Shown here one piece after another: positions 1 through 7,437 of a DNA stretch of 50,860 bases. This stretch comes from a virus. The position numbers were made by a program, and so were the translations under genes. The DNA lies in the IMG/VR virus record IMGVR_UViG_3300047408_000275, positions 1 to 50,860 of that record. One strand, 5' to 3'. How positions within the stretch are numbered: the stretch's first letter is position 1; every line of letters starts with the position of its first letter. Under the pieces are notes generated by a model, which saw only the letters and a list, made by a program, of their open reading frames with translations, did no database searches and was not told the origin of the DNA.

Positions 1-127
1 GAAAGCCTCAGTTTAATAAGCTTTCAGAGATTGCAGAGATTGCAGAAGAATTTAAGCATGCAAAGCAGGAGTTGTTAAATACATCTGGAACGGCTATCGC
101 ATCTTCTGATATAGCAAAAGCAGAAAA
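1..127. repeat. terminal direct repeat, left copy
   Basis: These bases are identical to 50734-50860. The repeat lies inside the coding sequence of the ejection-type protein, and joining the two ends keeps the frame open. A repeat of exactly 127 bases is what a de Bruijn assembler leaves when it closes a circle with k=127. It therefore most likely marks circular closure (a circularly permuted or concatemeric genome) and not a biological terminal repeat. Confidence 0.95.
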
Positions 128-407
128 GCTTGTCAAGGGAACATTGGGCAGTATATTTAATGTCGGGGCTGGATATGCCATTGGAAACGCTGCGGGCGCT
201 GCTGTAGGCGTTGCAATGCCAAACCTCATATCTCGCCTTGTTGCCAATCCTAAGTTTGTCAATGAAGCACGGGCTTATGCAATTGCAAGACAGAATAATC
301 GCCAAGTTTATTCTGACACCATTTTAAAGCGCCTTATTAAGCTGACAGATGCAGAGCAAAGATTAATGATGGCGGAAGCTCATTCCGTTGAACACGAGAA
401 GGAATAA
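1..407 (+). CDS. 3' part of probable ejection/internal virion protein (continues from 48993)
   Basis: This is the C-terminal portion of the gene that begins at 48993 and is cut by the linearisation point. The frame is open from base 1 to the TAA ending at 407. Joined across the circle the product is about 715 aa. The part here is alpha-helical and contains an Ala/Gly-rich stretch (IGNAAGAAVGVA) that could insert into or cross a membrane, as DNA-ejection proteins do. The next gene starts 3 bases after the stop. No named family is recognised. Confidence 0.85.
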   Translation, partial: KPQFNKLSEIAEIAEEFKHAKQELLNTSGTAIASSDIAKAEKLVKGTLGSIFNVGAGYAIGNAAGAAVGVAMPNLISRLVANPKFVNEARAYAIARQNNRQVYSDTILKRLIKLTDAEQRLMMAEAHSVEHEKE

Positions 408-410
408 ACT

Positions 411-3047
411 ATGTTTACCGCAACCTATACCGACGTATTTTCTGGAAACTTGGTTACACCAGCATTTCCACAATATAGCGCTATCGCGCTTACATCAAAT
501 TTAACGCTTTCATGGCCAGCGCAATTTCAAAATACGAATGATGTCGTATCACTGATTATGGTTGTATCTCCCGATGTTGGCGGACGCACCCTCACATTGC
601 CGGATGCTAGAGAAGTTGGTACAGGGGATGAGTTTACGATAAATAACCCAACTGCTTTTAATTTTGATTTGCTAGACAATACTGGCGGCATTATCGTAAC
701 CATTGCGGGTCCAAGCGTGTCTGATTTTTGGTTAGATAGTAACGCAACACAGGCAGGAACCTGGACACGTGTTCCAAGGGGTGGCGGTGTTGCATCAGTA
801 ACGTCTGTGGGTGCGGTATCGACATCTCCAGACCTCGTTATCACTGGCTCTCCCATAACGACAGCAGGTACTTTTACTTTTTCATTTGCAGGAGACTTAT
901 TAGCCTTAGCATCATTAGGCGCCTCTACTGGGATTGCTGTTAGAACGGCTCCGGGCCTATGGGATTTAGTTTCTATACAAGGAACGGCGAATCAGATTGT
1001 CATTGTTAACGGTAGTGGCGTCCTCGGAGCCCCCACTGTATCACTGTCACCAGCTATTAGCGGAATCAATTCAATTGCTTTACCTAATCTATCATTTGGT
1101 GTTGCCGGCCCAAATATTATCTCATCAACAAATCTAAACGGGCCAATCACACTAACGCCTAATGGAACTGGTGTTATACAGCTAAGCAAAGAAACTGATG
1201 TTATGGCTGGCAATACTTTGAAATTTTTCAATCCTACAAACACATTTTATATTTCATTTCGTTATGGTGCAGCCACAGTAAATCAGGATTTATTGTGGCC
1301 TACGACTGCTGCTCTGACTGGTCAAGTTCTGTCTTACAATGGTGCTGGTGTTTTATCTTGGGCTTCTGTTACAACGTTTGGCGGCCCCAGCACGTTAAAT
1401 GCGTTAGCTAGGTATTCTAATACTACAGGAAGCTTAAAAGATTCTATCCTTATATTAGATGATGTAGGACATGCCACGGGATTAATGTCTTGCACGGTGG
1501 GAGATATTTTATTAGGCGTTCCAAATTCTCAAACAATTTCAACTTTTGCAGCAAATGAAGACTTAATTGTATCCCCAAATGGTGTGGGTGCATTTCAGGT
1601 GCAAGGCGATGTTTTGGTTAAGCCAAGCTCAGGAAGCCAGAGAAGCTTAAGACTTTACAACACGGCGGGAACATTTTATGCATCTCTAAAATCAAATGCA
1701 GGGATAGGTGCGAATGTATCTTGGTTTTTACCTGCCACCGATTCAGCAGGAACATTTGTAAGCGATGGCGCGGGAAATATGTCGATCCAGCCAGCGACCG
1801 TATATTTCCCCGCCGTTAGTACCACCAATGCGGTTTCGAGGTATTCTAACACGACCGGATTTCCATTGAAGGATTCCTTATTTATTATTAGTGATGCAGG
1901 TGCTGGAACTGGCCTGATTTCATGCGTGATAGGAAGCATAAGCTTAGGCGTTGCTGCAAATAATACGATCACAACGACTGGTGTAAATCAAGATTTAAAC
2001 ATATCTCCCAATGGAACTGGATCGACAGTTGTTTCAGGAAACTTAAAAGTAGCACCTACGGCTGGAGCTGCTAAGTCTATACAGCTAATGAACAATGCTG
2101 GAACTTTCTTTTCTGGTCTAAAAGCGCCGGCTGCTATTGGTGTATCCACAACATGGACATTACCAGCAGCAGATGGGGCAGGATATATGGTAAGCGATGG
2201 TGCCGGCAACCTCTCTTTTCTAGCCTTAGCAACCGTTGCTACAAACATTCCGCAATTTACAAATACAACTGGAACCATAGGTGCTTCACCGATAAGCATT
2301 AGCGCGGGCGGTACTCTAACAGGCGTAACATCTTTAACTATTGGAAATATTAACCTAGGCACAGTCGCAAATACGATAGCCTCAACAAACGCAAATGGTA
2401 ACATTAACTTTGTTCCAAACGGAACTGGACTTGTTACTTCTACAGCGGATGTATCTCTATTACTTGCTGCTACGCAATTAAAGCTTAGACTATATAATAG
2501 TGCTGGCACTTTCTTTACGGCACTCCAAGCAGGCGCTGCTGCTGCCAACACAACCTTTACGTTACCGCTAGCTGCTCCTGCTACGCCTGGAATACTTAAA
2601 TGTGATAACGCAGGCGTAATGACGATAGATGCTTTAGCTGCTGCTGCCGGCCCATTAAGGGCCAGCGCGGGAGGGGTTGTAAGCGTAAATAGCTTTGCAA
2701 CTACTGCAAACCATATCGCAAAATATAGCGATACTGTTGCAACGTTTGCAGACTCCGGATGCTTTATAGATGCCAACAACAATATTTCTGTAGGATTGGC
2801 TACCATTGGCACTGGCGCGACACAGACGATTACCTTGGGGCAAGGAACAGCCGCAGGAGGAGCAGGCGGCACCATTCTTTCTATAGGCAATAGAACTACT
2901 GGTACTGGAAATGTGCTTGCATTATTTGGTGCTGGCGATGGAGGTGTTTCTGGTTCAAGCACTTTAACCGCGGCTATTAATACAAAATTATCTGTGTTCG
3001 TAAACGGCACAAGATATTACATAATAGCCAGTACAGCCGCTGGATAG
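411..3047 (+). CDS. repeat-containing tail fibre-like protein (878 aa)
   Basis: A long, Cys-poor protein rich in Thr/Ser/Gly/Asn/Ala. Blocks of roughly 170 aa recur. Each carries a motif like SPNGTG or TPNGTG, then a RLYNxAGTFxxxL-type segment, then a FxLPAAxxAGxxVSDGAGNLS-type segment. Repeated beta-rich modules of this kind are typical of phage fibres and other trimeric surface appendages. A Shine-Dalgarno sequence (AAGGA) precedes the ATG. It is the last gene of the late transcription unit, directly after the ejection proteins, and faces a convergent - strand operon. Host-receptor binding is inferred from composition and position. No enzymatic domain or S74 chaperone is visible. Confidence 0.75.
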   Translation: MFTATYTDVFSGNLVTPAFPQYSAIALTSNLTLSWPAQFQNTNDVVSLIMVVSPDVGGRTLTLPDAREVGTGDEFTINNPTAFNFDLLDNTGGIIVTIAGPSVSDFWLDSNATQAGTWTRVPRGGGVASVTSVGAVSTSPDLVITGSPITTAGTFTFSFAGDLLALASLGASTGIAVRTAPGLWDLVSIQGTANQIVIVNGSGVLGAPTVSLSPAISGINSIALPNLSFGVAGPNIISSTNLNGPITLTPNGTGVIQLSKETDVMAGNTLKFFNPTNTFYISFRYGAATVNQDLLWPTTAALTGQVLSYNGAGVLSWASVTTFGGPSTLNALARYSNTTGSLKDSILILDDVGHATGLMSCTVGDILLGVPNSQTISTFAANEDLIVSPNGVGAFQVQGDVLVKPSSGSQRSLRLYNTAGTFYASLKSNAGIGANVSWFLPATDSAGTFVSDGAGNMSIQPATVYFPAVSTTNAVSRYSNTTGFPLKDSLFIISDAGAGTGLISCVIGSISLGVAANNTITTTGVNQDLNISPNGTGSTVVSGNLKVAPTAGAAKSIQLMNNAGTFFSGLKAPAAIGVSTTWTLPAADGAGYMVSDGAGNLSFLALATVATNIPQFTNTTGTIGASPISISAGGTLTGVTSLTIGNINLGTVANTIASTNANGNINFVPNGTGLVTSTADVSLLLAATQLKLRLYNSAGTFFTALQAGAAAANTTFTLPLAAPATPGILKCDNAGVMTIDALAAAAGPLRASAGGVVSVNSFATTANHIAKYSDTVATFADSGCFIDANNNISVGLATIGTGATQTITLGQGTAAGGAGGTILSIGNRTTGTGNVLALFGAGDGGVSGSSTLTAAINTKLSVFVNGTRYYIIASTAAG

Positions 3048-3055
3048 ATCAGTTA

Positions 3056-3451
3056 CTATGCAAGTTCTATAGCTCGCACGGCTTCATGTGGCGTTTTTAC
3101 CCATGTAACGGGAACGCCCATGTTGACGAGATTGCCAGTCAATGCTTTCCCAGACCATTGCAGCACAAATACGTGAAAGAAGGTTCTTTCTTTGGGCGGC
3201 TCTTGATATGGCTGCATTCCGTTTGGATTTTTGATACCTTGAACAGTGACGGTGTGCTTTTTAAGCATTAGAATTGTCCCTTCTGACTGCTCTAATATAA
3301 GTAGACCGTCGTCATAACAACATTGATCTATAACTATATCTATGATTGATTCTGTTATCTGCCTATCAATCGTAGATTTTAGTTTCCGGGGCTTCTTGTT
3401 TGTCTTTGCCTTACTTTTTGGCTTGGTTTTCTCTACTACTTTCTTAACCAT
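3056..3451 (-). CDS. hypothetical protein with Lys-rich N-terminus (131 aa)
   Basis: The first 27 residues are very basic (VEKTKPKSKAKTNKKPRK), like a histone-H1-type tail. The remainder is a mixed alpha/beta domain of about 100 aa that I do not recognise. AAGGAG precedes the ATG. It is the distal gene of the 7.7-3.06 kb operon and ends only a few bases from the convergent tail fibre gene. The tail suggests nucleic-acid binding, which is inference. Confidence 0.7.
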   Translation of the reverse strand: MVKKVVEKTKPKSKAKTNKKPRKLKSTIDRQITESIIDIVIDQCCYDDGLLILEQSEGTILMLKKHTVTVQGIKNPNGMQPYQEPPKERTFFHVFVLQWSGKALTGNLVNMGVPVTWVKTPHEAVRAIELA

Positions 3452-3460
3452 AAAAGCTCC

Positions 3461-3709
3461 TTAGATTTCTGGAACAATATTTCCACCTTTCTTCTTATAA
3501 GAAATATCAGAGAGACTCATTTCATTTGCAAGCGGTTGCCTATCGCCAACTAGCTCCATCTCAAATCCCATCTTGGCTATTAGACGCAAGTCTTTAATTC
3601 TAAGCGTATTTCTATTCTCCAATAGCTGAAACAGCGCTTCACTAACTGGGCAAGCCGACATAATGACATTTTCACCATTTATCCATCTTGATTTCAGTAT
3701 AATTTTCAT
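3461..3709 (-). CDS. hypothetical protein (82 aa)
   Basis: Small protein of unrecognised family (SEALFQLLENRNTLRIKDLR near the middle). The start region has only a weak Shine-Dalgarno, and a perfect 11-bp stem-loop ends about 10 bases upstream of the ATG, so initiation may depend on translation of the upstream gene. It lies between two Lys-rich genes of the same operon. Confidence 0.6.
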   Translation of the reverse strand: MKIILKSRWINGENVIMSACPVSEALFQLLENRNTLRIKDLRLIAKMGFEMELVGDRQPLANEMSLSDISYKKKGGNIVPEI

Positions 3710-3718
3710 TGGTTTCTC

Positions 3719-3745
3719 GATAGGCGGTATATTCTACCGCCTATC
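3719..3745 (-). promoter_or_regulatory. intercistronic stem-loop
   Basis: GATAGGCGGTA (3719-3729) pairs perfectly with TACCGCCTATC (3735-3745) around a 5-base loop. No U-run follows on either strand, so it is not a standard intrinsic terminator. It sits between the stop of the 3752-4042 gene and the start of the 3461-3709 gene. It could stabilise the mRNA, mark a processing site or control downstream translation. Confidence 0.7.
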
Positions 3746-3751
3746 TATCGC

Positions 3752-4042
3752 TTATTTTAACTTTACAACAAAAGTAACGACAATTTCCTTCTTGCTAACC
3801 ACAACCCCATTTATGGACTTCGTTTGTTTTAGCAATTTACCTTCTGAATCCAGCGTAAAAGAGCCGGCAATCTTATAGGCCTTTGGCTTAATTTTCTTAG
3901 GCTTATCCACCTTTTTAACGACAACCTTAACTTTCTTAACCACAGTCTTTTTTGCAGACACTTTCTTGGGCTTAGCTTTGACTTTAGCCTTAGGTTTATA
4001 CGATGCAAATGGTTCGTCTTCATCGCCATTACAATAGAACAT
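3752..4042 (-). CDS. Lys-rich histone-like hypothetical protein (96 aa)
   Basis: The start is the ATG preceded by AAAGGAG at a normal distance. An upstream in-frame start at 4075 would place this ribosome site inside the gene. Residues 15-58 are a Lys/Ala/Val/Pro tract (KPKAKVKAKPKKVSAKKTVV), resembling the C-terminal tails of H1-like proteins. The C-terminal 40 residues look beta-rich. It may be a DNA- or RNA-binding accessory factor. No family is assigned. Confidence 0.65.
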   Translation of the reverse strand: MFYCNGDEDEPFASYKPKAKVKAKPKKVSAKKTVVKKVKVVVKKVDKPKKIKPKAYKIAGSFTLDSEGKLLKQTKSINGVVVSKKEIVVTFVVKLK

Positions 4043-4068
4043 TAATAATAACTCCTTTAAATTAATAA

Positions 4069-4097
4069 TTGACAAGAGGCCGATAGTATCATATAAG
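4069..4097 (+). promoter_or_regulatory. sigma70-type promoter
   Basis: TTGACA (4069-4074), a 17-base spacer and TATAAG (4092-4097) lie 31 bases before the ATG at 4129. The match to the consensus is nearly perfect. It drives a short + strand island (4129-4768) inserted among - strand genes. Confidence 0.8.
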
Positions 4098-4128
4098 TTC
4101 GATTCTTGCTAATTTAAAGGAGAGCAAA

Positions 4129-4452
4129 ATGTCACAGGTTACAGATATAATTCAAAACGAATATATTGGAAAATATGCACTTGTTAGAGCATATGCTTCG
4201 GGCGTTCATTTTGGAAAAATAAAGGCATACGATCCAGAAATCCGACATGCAGTATTAGAAGATACTCGCATAATTCATAGTTGGTCAGGAAAAAGATTAT
4301 CGCTTCATGAAATATCTCTGGAATCTATTGTCAATGGTCGGCTGACAGTATCGATTCCTCAGAATATGGTAACGGACGTAATAGACATTCTATTTGTTTC
4401 AGCAGAAGCTGAAGCACATCTGAAAGAATTCCCAGCGTATAAATGTGAGTAA
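4129..4452 (+). CDS. phage protein resembling DUF6948 family (107 aa)
   Basis: AAAGGAG precedes the ATG. The sequence YALVRAYASGVHFGKI followed by RHAVLEDTRIIHSWSGKRLSLHEIS matches my memory of the DUF6948 phage family (VRTYSAGVFFG... and ...ARRIWYWxGAxSL...). The function of that family is unknown. It is transcribed from its own strong promoter and overlaps the following Gly-rich gene by 8 bases. The family assignment is from recall and not from a search. Confidence 0.6.
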   Translation: MSQVTDIIQNEYIGKYALVRAYASGVHFGKIKAYDPEIRHAVLEDTRIIHSWSGKRLSLHEISLESIVNGRLTVSIPQNMVTDVIDILFVSAEAEAHLKEFPAYKCE

Positions 4453-4768
4453 GCTTAACTTTATCTTTAACGTAATCAACTGTAACTTGCTAGAGCGTTC
4501 TGGTCTTGGCAATGGCAATGGCTATGGCTATGGCTATGGCTATGGCTATGGCTATGGCTATGGCTATGGCTCTGGCTCTGGCTATGGCTCTGGCGATGGC
4601 TCTGGCGATGGCTCTGGCTATGGCTCTGGCTATGGCTCTGGCGATGGCTCTGGCGATGGCTCTGGCGATGGCTCTGGCTATGGCTCTGGCGATGGCTCTG
4701 GCTATGGCTCTGGCTATGGCTATGGCTCTGGCTATGGCTCTGGCTATGGCTCTGGCGATGGCTATTAA
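4445..4768 (+). CDS. Gly-X repeat protein encoded by a hexanucleotide tract (107 aa)
   Basis: A GTG start overlaps the end of the preceding gene. After about 20 ordinary residues the protein becomes (Gly-X)n with X = Tyr, Ser or Asp, ending right at the stop. A Gly-Tyr/Ser/Asp polymer would be disordered and could be adhesive or phase-separating. Because the DNA tract is also free of stops in other frames, translation in this frame is likely but not certain. Coupling to 4129-4452 supports it. Confidence 0.5.
   Translation: MSKLNFIFNVINCNLLERSGLGNGNGYGYGYGYGYGYGYGYGSGSGYGSGDGSGDGSGYGSGYGSGDGSGDGSGDGSGYGSGDGSGYGSGYGYGSGYGSGYGSGDGY
4502..4766. repeat. hexanucleotide microsatellite (GGC-NAT/TCT)n
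   Basis: About 44 tandem units of the form GGCTAT, GGCTCT or GGCGAT. The order of variants is irregular but every unit keeps GGC. At least two other + strand frames are open through the tract (Ala-Met/Leu and Trp-Leu). Such tracts are prone to slippage, so length may vary between virions. Confidence 0.95.
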
Positions 4769-4780
4769 ATTTTCATATGC

Positions 4781-4894
4781 CTATTTGGACATATCTATTC
4801 CGAACATATATTTTAATATTAAATAGAGCACTGATGCGCCTACCATAAACCAACATAGAACAACAAATGTGTCAAACATTTCACTAGCAATCAT
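4781..4894 (-). CDS. small membrane protein (37 aa)
   Basis: An ATG preceded by AGGAG at good spacing opens a 37-codon frame. The product has one clear hydrophobic helix (TFVVLCWFMVGASVLYLIL, about residues 9-27) and a short basic/polar tail. It is the last gene of the - strand operon before the + strand Gly-rich island. The function is unknown. It could be a holin-like or host-membrane modulating peptide. Confidence 0.6.
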   Translation of the reverse strand: MIASEMFDTFVVLCWFMVGASVLYLILKYMFGIDMSK

Positions 4895-4944
4895 CACATA
4901 ACTCCTGTCGCATGTTTTAGAACATGCCAATCCCTTTTCAACTA

Positions 4945-5100
4945 TTATTTATGTTTTTGTATACGATCCACAATGTAAGACGAAAGAAAATAACACGAAG
5001 ATCCAATCAATACGGTCTCTAGATTCGTCAGTTCCCACCCTATTATTTTTGCTAAAGTAGTACAAATTAAACCGATAAGAACAGATATTAACACTATCAT
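4945..5100 (-). CDS. small membrane protein (51 aa)
   Basis: AAGGAG precedes the ATG, and the frame runs 51 codons to TAA. The N-terminus (IVLISVLIGLICTTLAKII) is a strong transmembrane helix, and a second moderately hydrophobic stretch follows (ETVLIGSSCYFLSSYIV). The C-terminus is basic (DRIQKHK). It starts 2 bases after the stop of the HigA-like gene, so it belongs to the same operon. A two-helix protein of this size could be a holin or antiholin, but nothing proves it. Confidence 0.6.
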   Translation of the reverse strand: MIVLISVLIGLICTTLAKIIGWELTNLETVLIGSSCYFLSSYIVDRIQKHK

Positions 5101-5102
5101 TA

Positions 5103-5357
5103 TTAACACTTCTCCTTTATTTTTTCGATATCATAGTCTCTCTGCAAATTAAGCCAAAATATTACCTCTGTATCAGGCAGAAGAATCGTTAGCTTTTCTG
5201 CAATATTCGGCGTTATTCGACCACTGCTCTTAATAAAAGAATAAATACTAGGATAAACATCTGAACGCCTATATAGCTTTACTCCCGATTTTCGTTCCCA
5301 TTCCTTTATATACGTCTTTACAATATTGTATGGCGCTCTAGGGTCTTTTAAAGACAT
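5103..5357 (-). CDS. HigA/VapI-like antitoxin-family protein (84 aa)
   Basis: The C-terminal half, GRITPNIAEKLTILLPDT then FWLNLQRDYD, follows the end of HigA-type Xre antitoxins (iTpemAlrLakalg...FWLnLQaaYDl). The N-terminal helix-turn-helix part is divergent. HigA normally represses and neutralises the HigB RNase. No HigB-like gene is next to it here; the neighbours are small membrane proteins. It may be a solitary regulator or an antitoxin mimic protecting against a host HigB. Confidence 0.55.
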   Translation of the reverse strand: MSLKDPRAPYNIVKTYIKEWERKSGVKLYRRSDVYPSIYSFIKSSGRITPNIAEKLTILLPDTEVIFWLNLQRDYDIEKIKEKC

Positions 5358-5358
5358 C

Positions 5359-5544
5359 TCAAGATTTCCTGAAAAAATCGTAAATATTTTTCATTGGAAC
5401 TGCGGATATACAGACCAAAAAAGCATCCTTCACGGATGGCTGAAAACCTAAAAATACGCATAACACAGCATATGACGGAAGTAGTACGCATAAAAATGGC
5501 GTAATTTCCTCTATACAATCTAAAAATTCGGTCATTATACTCAT
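5359..5544 (-). CDS. small membrane protein (61 aa)
   Basis: Largely hydrophobic middle (ITPFLCVLLPSYAVLCVFLG) with a second hydrophobic stretch (DAFLVCISAVPM). It ends 1 base before the start of the HigA-like gene and starts 1 base after the stop of the preceding gene. This tight packing supports a real gene although the Shine-Dalgarno is weak. Unrecognised family. Confidence 0.55.
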   Translation of the reverse strand: MSIMTEFLDCIEEITPFLCVLLPSYAVLCVFLGFQPSVKDAFLVCISAVPMKNIYDFFRKS

Positions 5545-5545
5545 A

Positions 5546-5791
5546 TTAAATCCTCCATGGGATTATCATTATAATCCCTTTGAGACAGGCTGTTAATAAC
5601 AGAAACAAGAACAAGTTCTCTAAAACACTTCTTGACATCATTCTTTTTCGGCTCTTTTCTATTGCATATTTTATCTTTTCTGGCAACTGTAGAACCGTAT
5701 ATTCAACAATGATATTCCGTATGCATATCGTTGCAATGATGAATATCTGTATTGCAATAAAAGCGCTGATAAAAAACGATACTTTTTCCAT
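5546..5791 (-). CDS. membrane protein with two transmembrane helices (81 aa)
   Basis: AAGGA precedes the ATG. Hydrophobic segments at about residues 5-27 (FFISAFIAIQIFIIATICI) and 60-78 (LFLFLLLTACLKGIIMIIP) flank a basic amphipathic loop (EKIKYAIEKSRKRMMSR). The topology is holin-like, but position within an early-type operon with many membrane genes makes a specific call unsafe. Confidence 0.6.
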   Translation of the reverse strand: MEKVSFFISAFIAIQIFIIATICIRNIIVEYTVLQLPEKIKYAIEKSRKRMMSRSVLENLFLFLLLTACLKGIIMIIPWRI

Positions 5792-5793
5792 AA

Positions 5794-6126
5794 TTAACTA
5801 TCCTTCTCAAAGCTTAAAAGTTTAAACTCGGGTTTTGAAACGGGTCGCAATCTTTCTGCCTCTAAGATATCCTTTAAAACCAATAAAAATACATCGTGCT
5901 TTTCCTTAACAAGATGAACACCCCTCATATTATATATCGCCGCTGTATAACCACCTCGCTCATTCAAGTCAAATTGCATAATGATTGGCAGGTATTCGCC
6001 TTTCCTTGCCCTCTCTTGAAGGCTTTCGTCGGCAGATTTCTTTTCATTAACAATCATGGAAACTTTAACAATGTAGCCAGTTGCAAAGAAAAACAACGAA
6101 TTAATGATCATGATATACCAGGTCAT
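5794..6126 (-). CDS. membrane-anchored hypothetical protein (110 aa)
   Basis: An N-terminal transmembrane anchor (MIINSLFFFATGYIVKVSMI) is followed by a soluble alpha/beta domain of about 85 aa. AAGGAAGGG lies upstream and the start overlaps the previous stop by 4 bases (ATGA-type coupling). The family is not recognised. Confidence 0.6.
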   Translation of the reverse strand: MTWYIMIINSLFFFATGYIVKVSMIVNEKKSADESLQERARKGEYLPIIMQFDLNERGGYTAAIYNMRGVHLVKEKHDVFLLVLKDILEAERLRPVSKPEFKLLSFEKDS

Positions 6127-6416
6127 TTATGCCCTTCCTTATCAGTACCGACCGGATCCCATTCCGGTATTTCCGAAAGATTGCCATCCAACACCCCAAT
6201 CTTATACGTCTTTCCATCCTTTAGCTCACTGATTACCTCATATTCTTTATCTCTACAGATGGTGAACCGCTTAAAGTTAGGGTCTCTGATGTAATATTGA
6301 ATATGAGGGTGTCTCTTGAACTCATTCAAACTACAGAAATCGAACTTGATTCTCCAGACTCCTCTGACCGCTAGAGCAAACTCATACCGCGGATCAAAAT
6401 ACTGAATAAACTTCAT
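6123..6416 (-). CDS. hypothetical protein (97 aa)
   Basis: Soluble, charged protein ([20 protein letters not shown]) of unknown family. The Shine-Dalgarno GGAGGAG lies within the end of csrA and the ATG overlaps the csrA stop by 4 bases, so the two are translationally coupled. Co-regulation with csrA is therefore likely, and partnership with it possible. Confidence 0.65.
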   Translation of the reverse strand: MKFIQYFDPRYEFALAVRGVWRIKFDFCSLNEFKRHPHIQYYIRDPNFKRFTICRDKEYEVISELKDGKTYKIGVLDGNLSEIPEWDPVGTDKEGHK

Positions 6417-6616
6417 TCTTGAGACTCCTCCTCGACTTCTTGCTGCCTAGCGTCTAATATGCGCGCGGCTATTTCTTCACGATGAACGGGTATATTTTTC
6501 GGCGCATCAATGCCTATCTTAACTTGGCATCCATGAACCCCTATGACCGTGATGCAAATTTCCATGTTTTCGCCGATTAGAATATTTTCACCAGGCTTCC
6601 TCGTTAATATTAACAT
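6413..6616 (-). CDS. csrA: CsrA/RsmA-family carbon storage regulator (67 aa)
   Basis: The N-terminus [15 protein letters not shown] and the C-terminal core [17 protein letters not shown] are diagnostic of CsrA, an RNA-binding dimer that recognises GGA in hairpin loops and blocks or stabilises target mRNAs. The two key arginines are present (R6, and R46 in VHREE, numbered 44 in E. coli). A two-residue insertion lies in the beta1-beta2 region (after GEN). The acidic tail (EVEEESQE) is longer than usual. AAGGAG precedes the ATG and the gene follows the Erf gene directly. It may re-programme host metabolism or time phage mRNAs. Confidence 0.93.
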   Translation of the reverse strand: MLILTRKPGENILIGENMEICITVIGVHGCQVKIGIDAPKNIPVHREEIAARILDARQQEVEEESQE

Positions 6617-6617
6617 T

Positions 6618-7277
6618 TTATGCTCCTTGCTTAGCAGTCATCTCAGACCTAACTTTATTGACAATAGACCTTGCTTGTGTTTCGTTTAGTTTACATAGGT
6701 CGTCTACTTTGTAGTGCGTTTTCCAGGCATCCACCTTTTCCTTTGGAATTTGATGGATTGCTATCAAATCATTTATTTGTTTCATAAGCAAGTCAATGAC
6801 ATCTATTTCCCTGGGTTGATTTGGATTAAATTTGGCTTTCTGGCTACCATTATTATTTCGTTGTTGAGGAATATCGGCGTCGTCATCTTCTTGTGCCATT
6901 CCTAGAATAGACAATAATCCATAACGTCTTGCATAACTAATATTAAGCCCAACGAATTGGGCTCTATTAAGTGTTTCTTTGCCTTGACTATTTAGCATTA
7001 TATTTCCAGTTGCAAGACGCATTTTTTCAGAGAAAAATTGTCCAGATTTATGCAGAATTATGTTATAAATTTCAACATATTCTCCAGAGCAATCCCCGAT
7101 AAGTTGAGTCACGCCTAAGCCATGCTTAGCCAAAAGTTTTCTAGTGACCTGAAGAACCTGCTCTATTTTTGCATATTTTCCTTTTAACGATTGTGAATCA
7201 CGCTTTACATCTTCAACTTCTCCTTGAAATAGGCTAAAAGCTGCGAATACTTCGTTTGTTTCATTTGACATCTTCAT
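6618..7277 (-). CDS. erf: Erf-family single-strand annealing protein (219 aa)
   Basis: The segment [20 protein letters not shown] (about residues 114-133) is the signature of Erf proteins, which anneal complementary single strands for recombination and, in P22, circularisation of the infecting genome. The N-terminal [20 protein letters not shown] also fits the family. The C-terminal 80 residues are variable, as usual. AGGGGAG precedes the ATG at 7277; an ATG 2 codons later is also possible. It overlaps the preceding small gene. Together with VRR-NUC (8525-8899) it suggests a recombination module. Confidence 0.88.
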   Translation of the reverse strand: MKMSNETNEVFAAFSLFQGEVEDVKRDSQSLKGKYAKIEQVLQVTRKLLAKHGLGVTQLIGDCSGEYVEIYNIILHKSGQFFSEKMRLATGNIMLNSQGKETLNRAQFVGLNISYARRYGLLSILGMAQEDDDADIPQQRNNNGSQKAKFNPNQPREIDVIDLLMKQINDLIAIHQIPKEKVDAWKTHYKVDDLCKLNETQARSIVNKVRSEMTAKQGA

Positions 7278-7437
7278 TTTCGTCTCCCCTGTTTAAAAAC
7301 TCTTGACAATTATTACCTACAAACTCTCCACCATCACATACGAGCTGAACATTATATGAATGCGGCTCTATTTCTGGCTCCCCTAATATAAAAGGAAGAT
7401 TAATAGTGGAGATGTTTTCCCAAATCTTATCTGACAC
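7261..7437 (-). CDS. small acidic hypothetical protein (58 aa)
   Basis: A GTG start directly abuts the stop of the upstream gene (TAAGTG) and is preceded by GGAGG. The frame runs 58 codons and ends inside the start of erf. The protein is acidic (ILGEPEIEPH... [10 protein letters not shown]) with no recognised domain. Tight coupling on both sides supports expression. Confidence 0.55.
   Translation of the reverse strand: MSDKIWENISTINLPFILGEPEIEPHSYNVQLVCDGGEFVGNNCQEFLNRGDENEDVK

Noticed and set aside
1-127. T7-type biological terminal repeat
   Set aside because: The exact length of 127 equals a common assembly k-mer and lies in the middle of a gene, so circular closure is a simpler explanation.
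1988-3010. 340-codon open frame on the - strand opposite the tail fibre gene
   Set aside because: Pro/Val/Ala-rich shadow of a repetitive low-complexity gene; no ribosome site, and the + strand frame is the one fitting the late unit.
4502-4766. CRISPR array
   Set aside because: No repeat-spacer alternation; it is a continuous hexanucleotide tract, and no array is seen anywhere else.
4506-4826. Ala-Met/Leu repeat frame over the hexanucleotide tract
   Set aside because: Alternative frame of the same tract; the Gly-X frame is coupled to the upstream gene and stops right after the tract.
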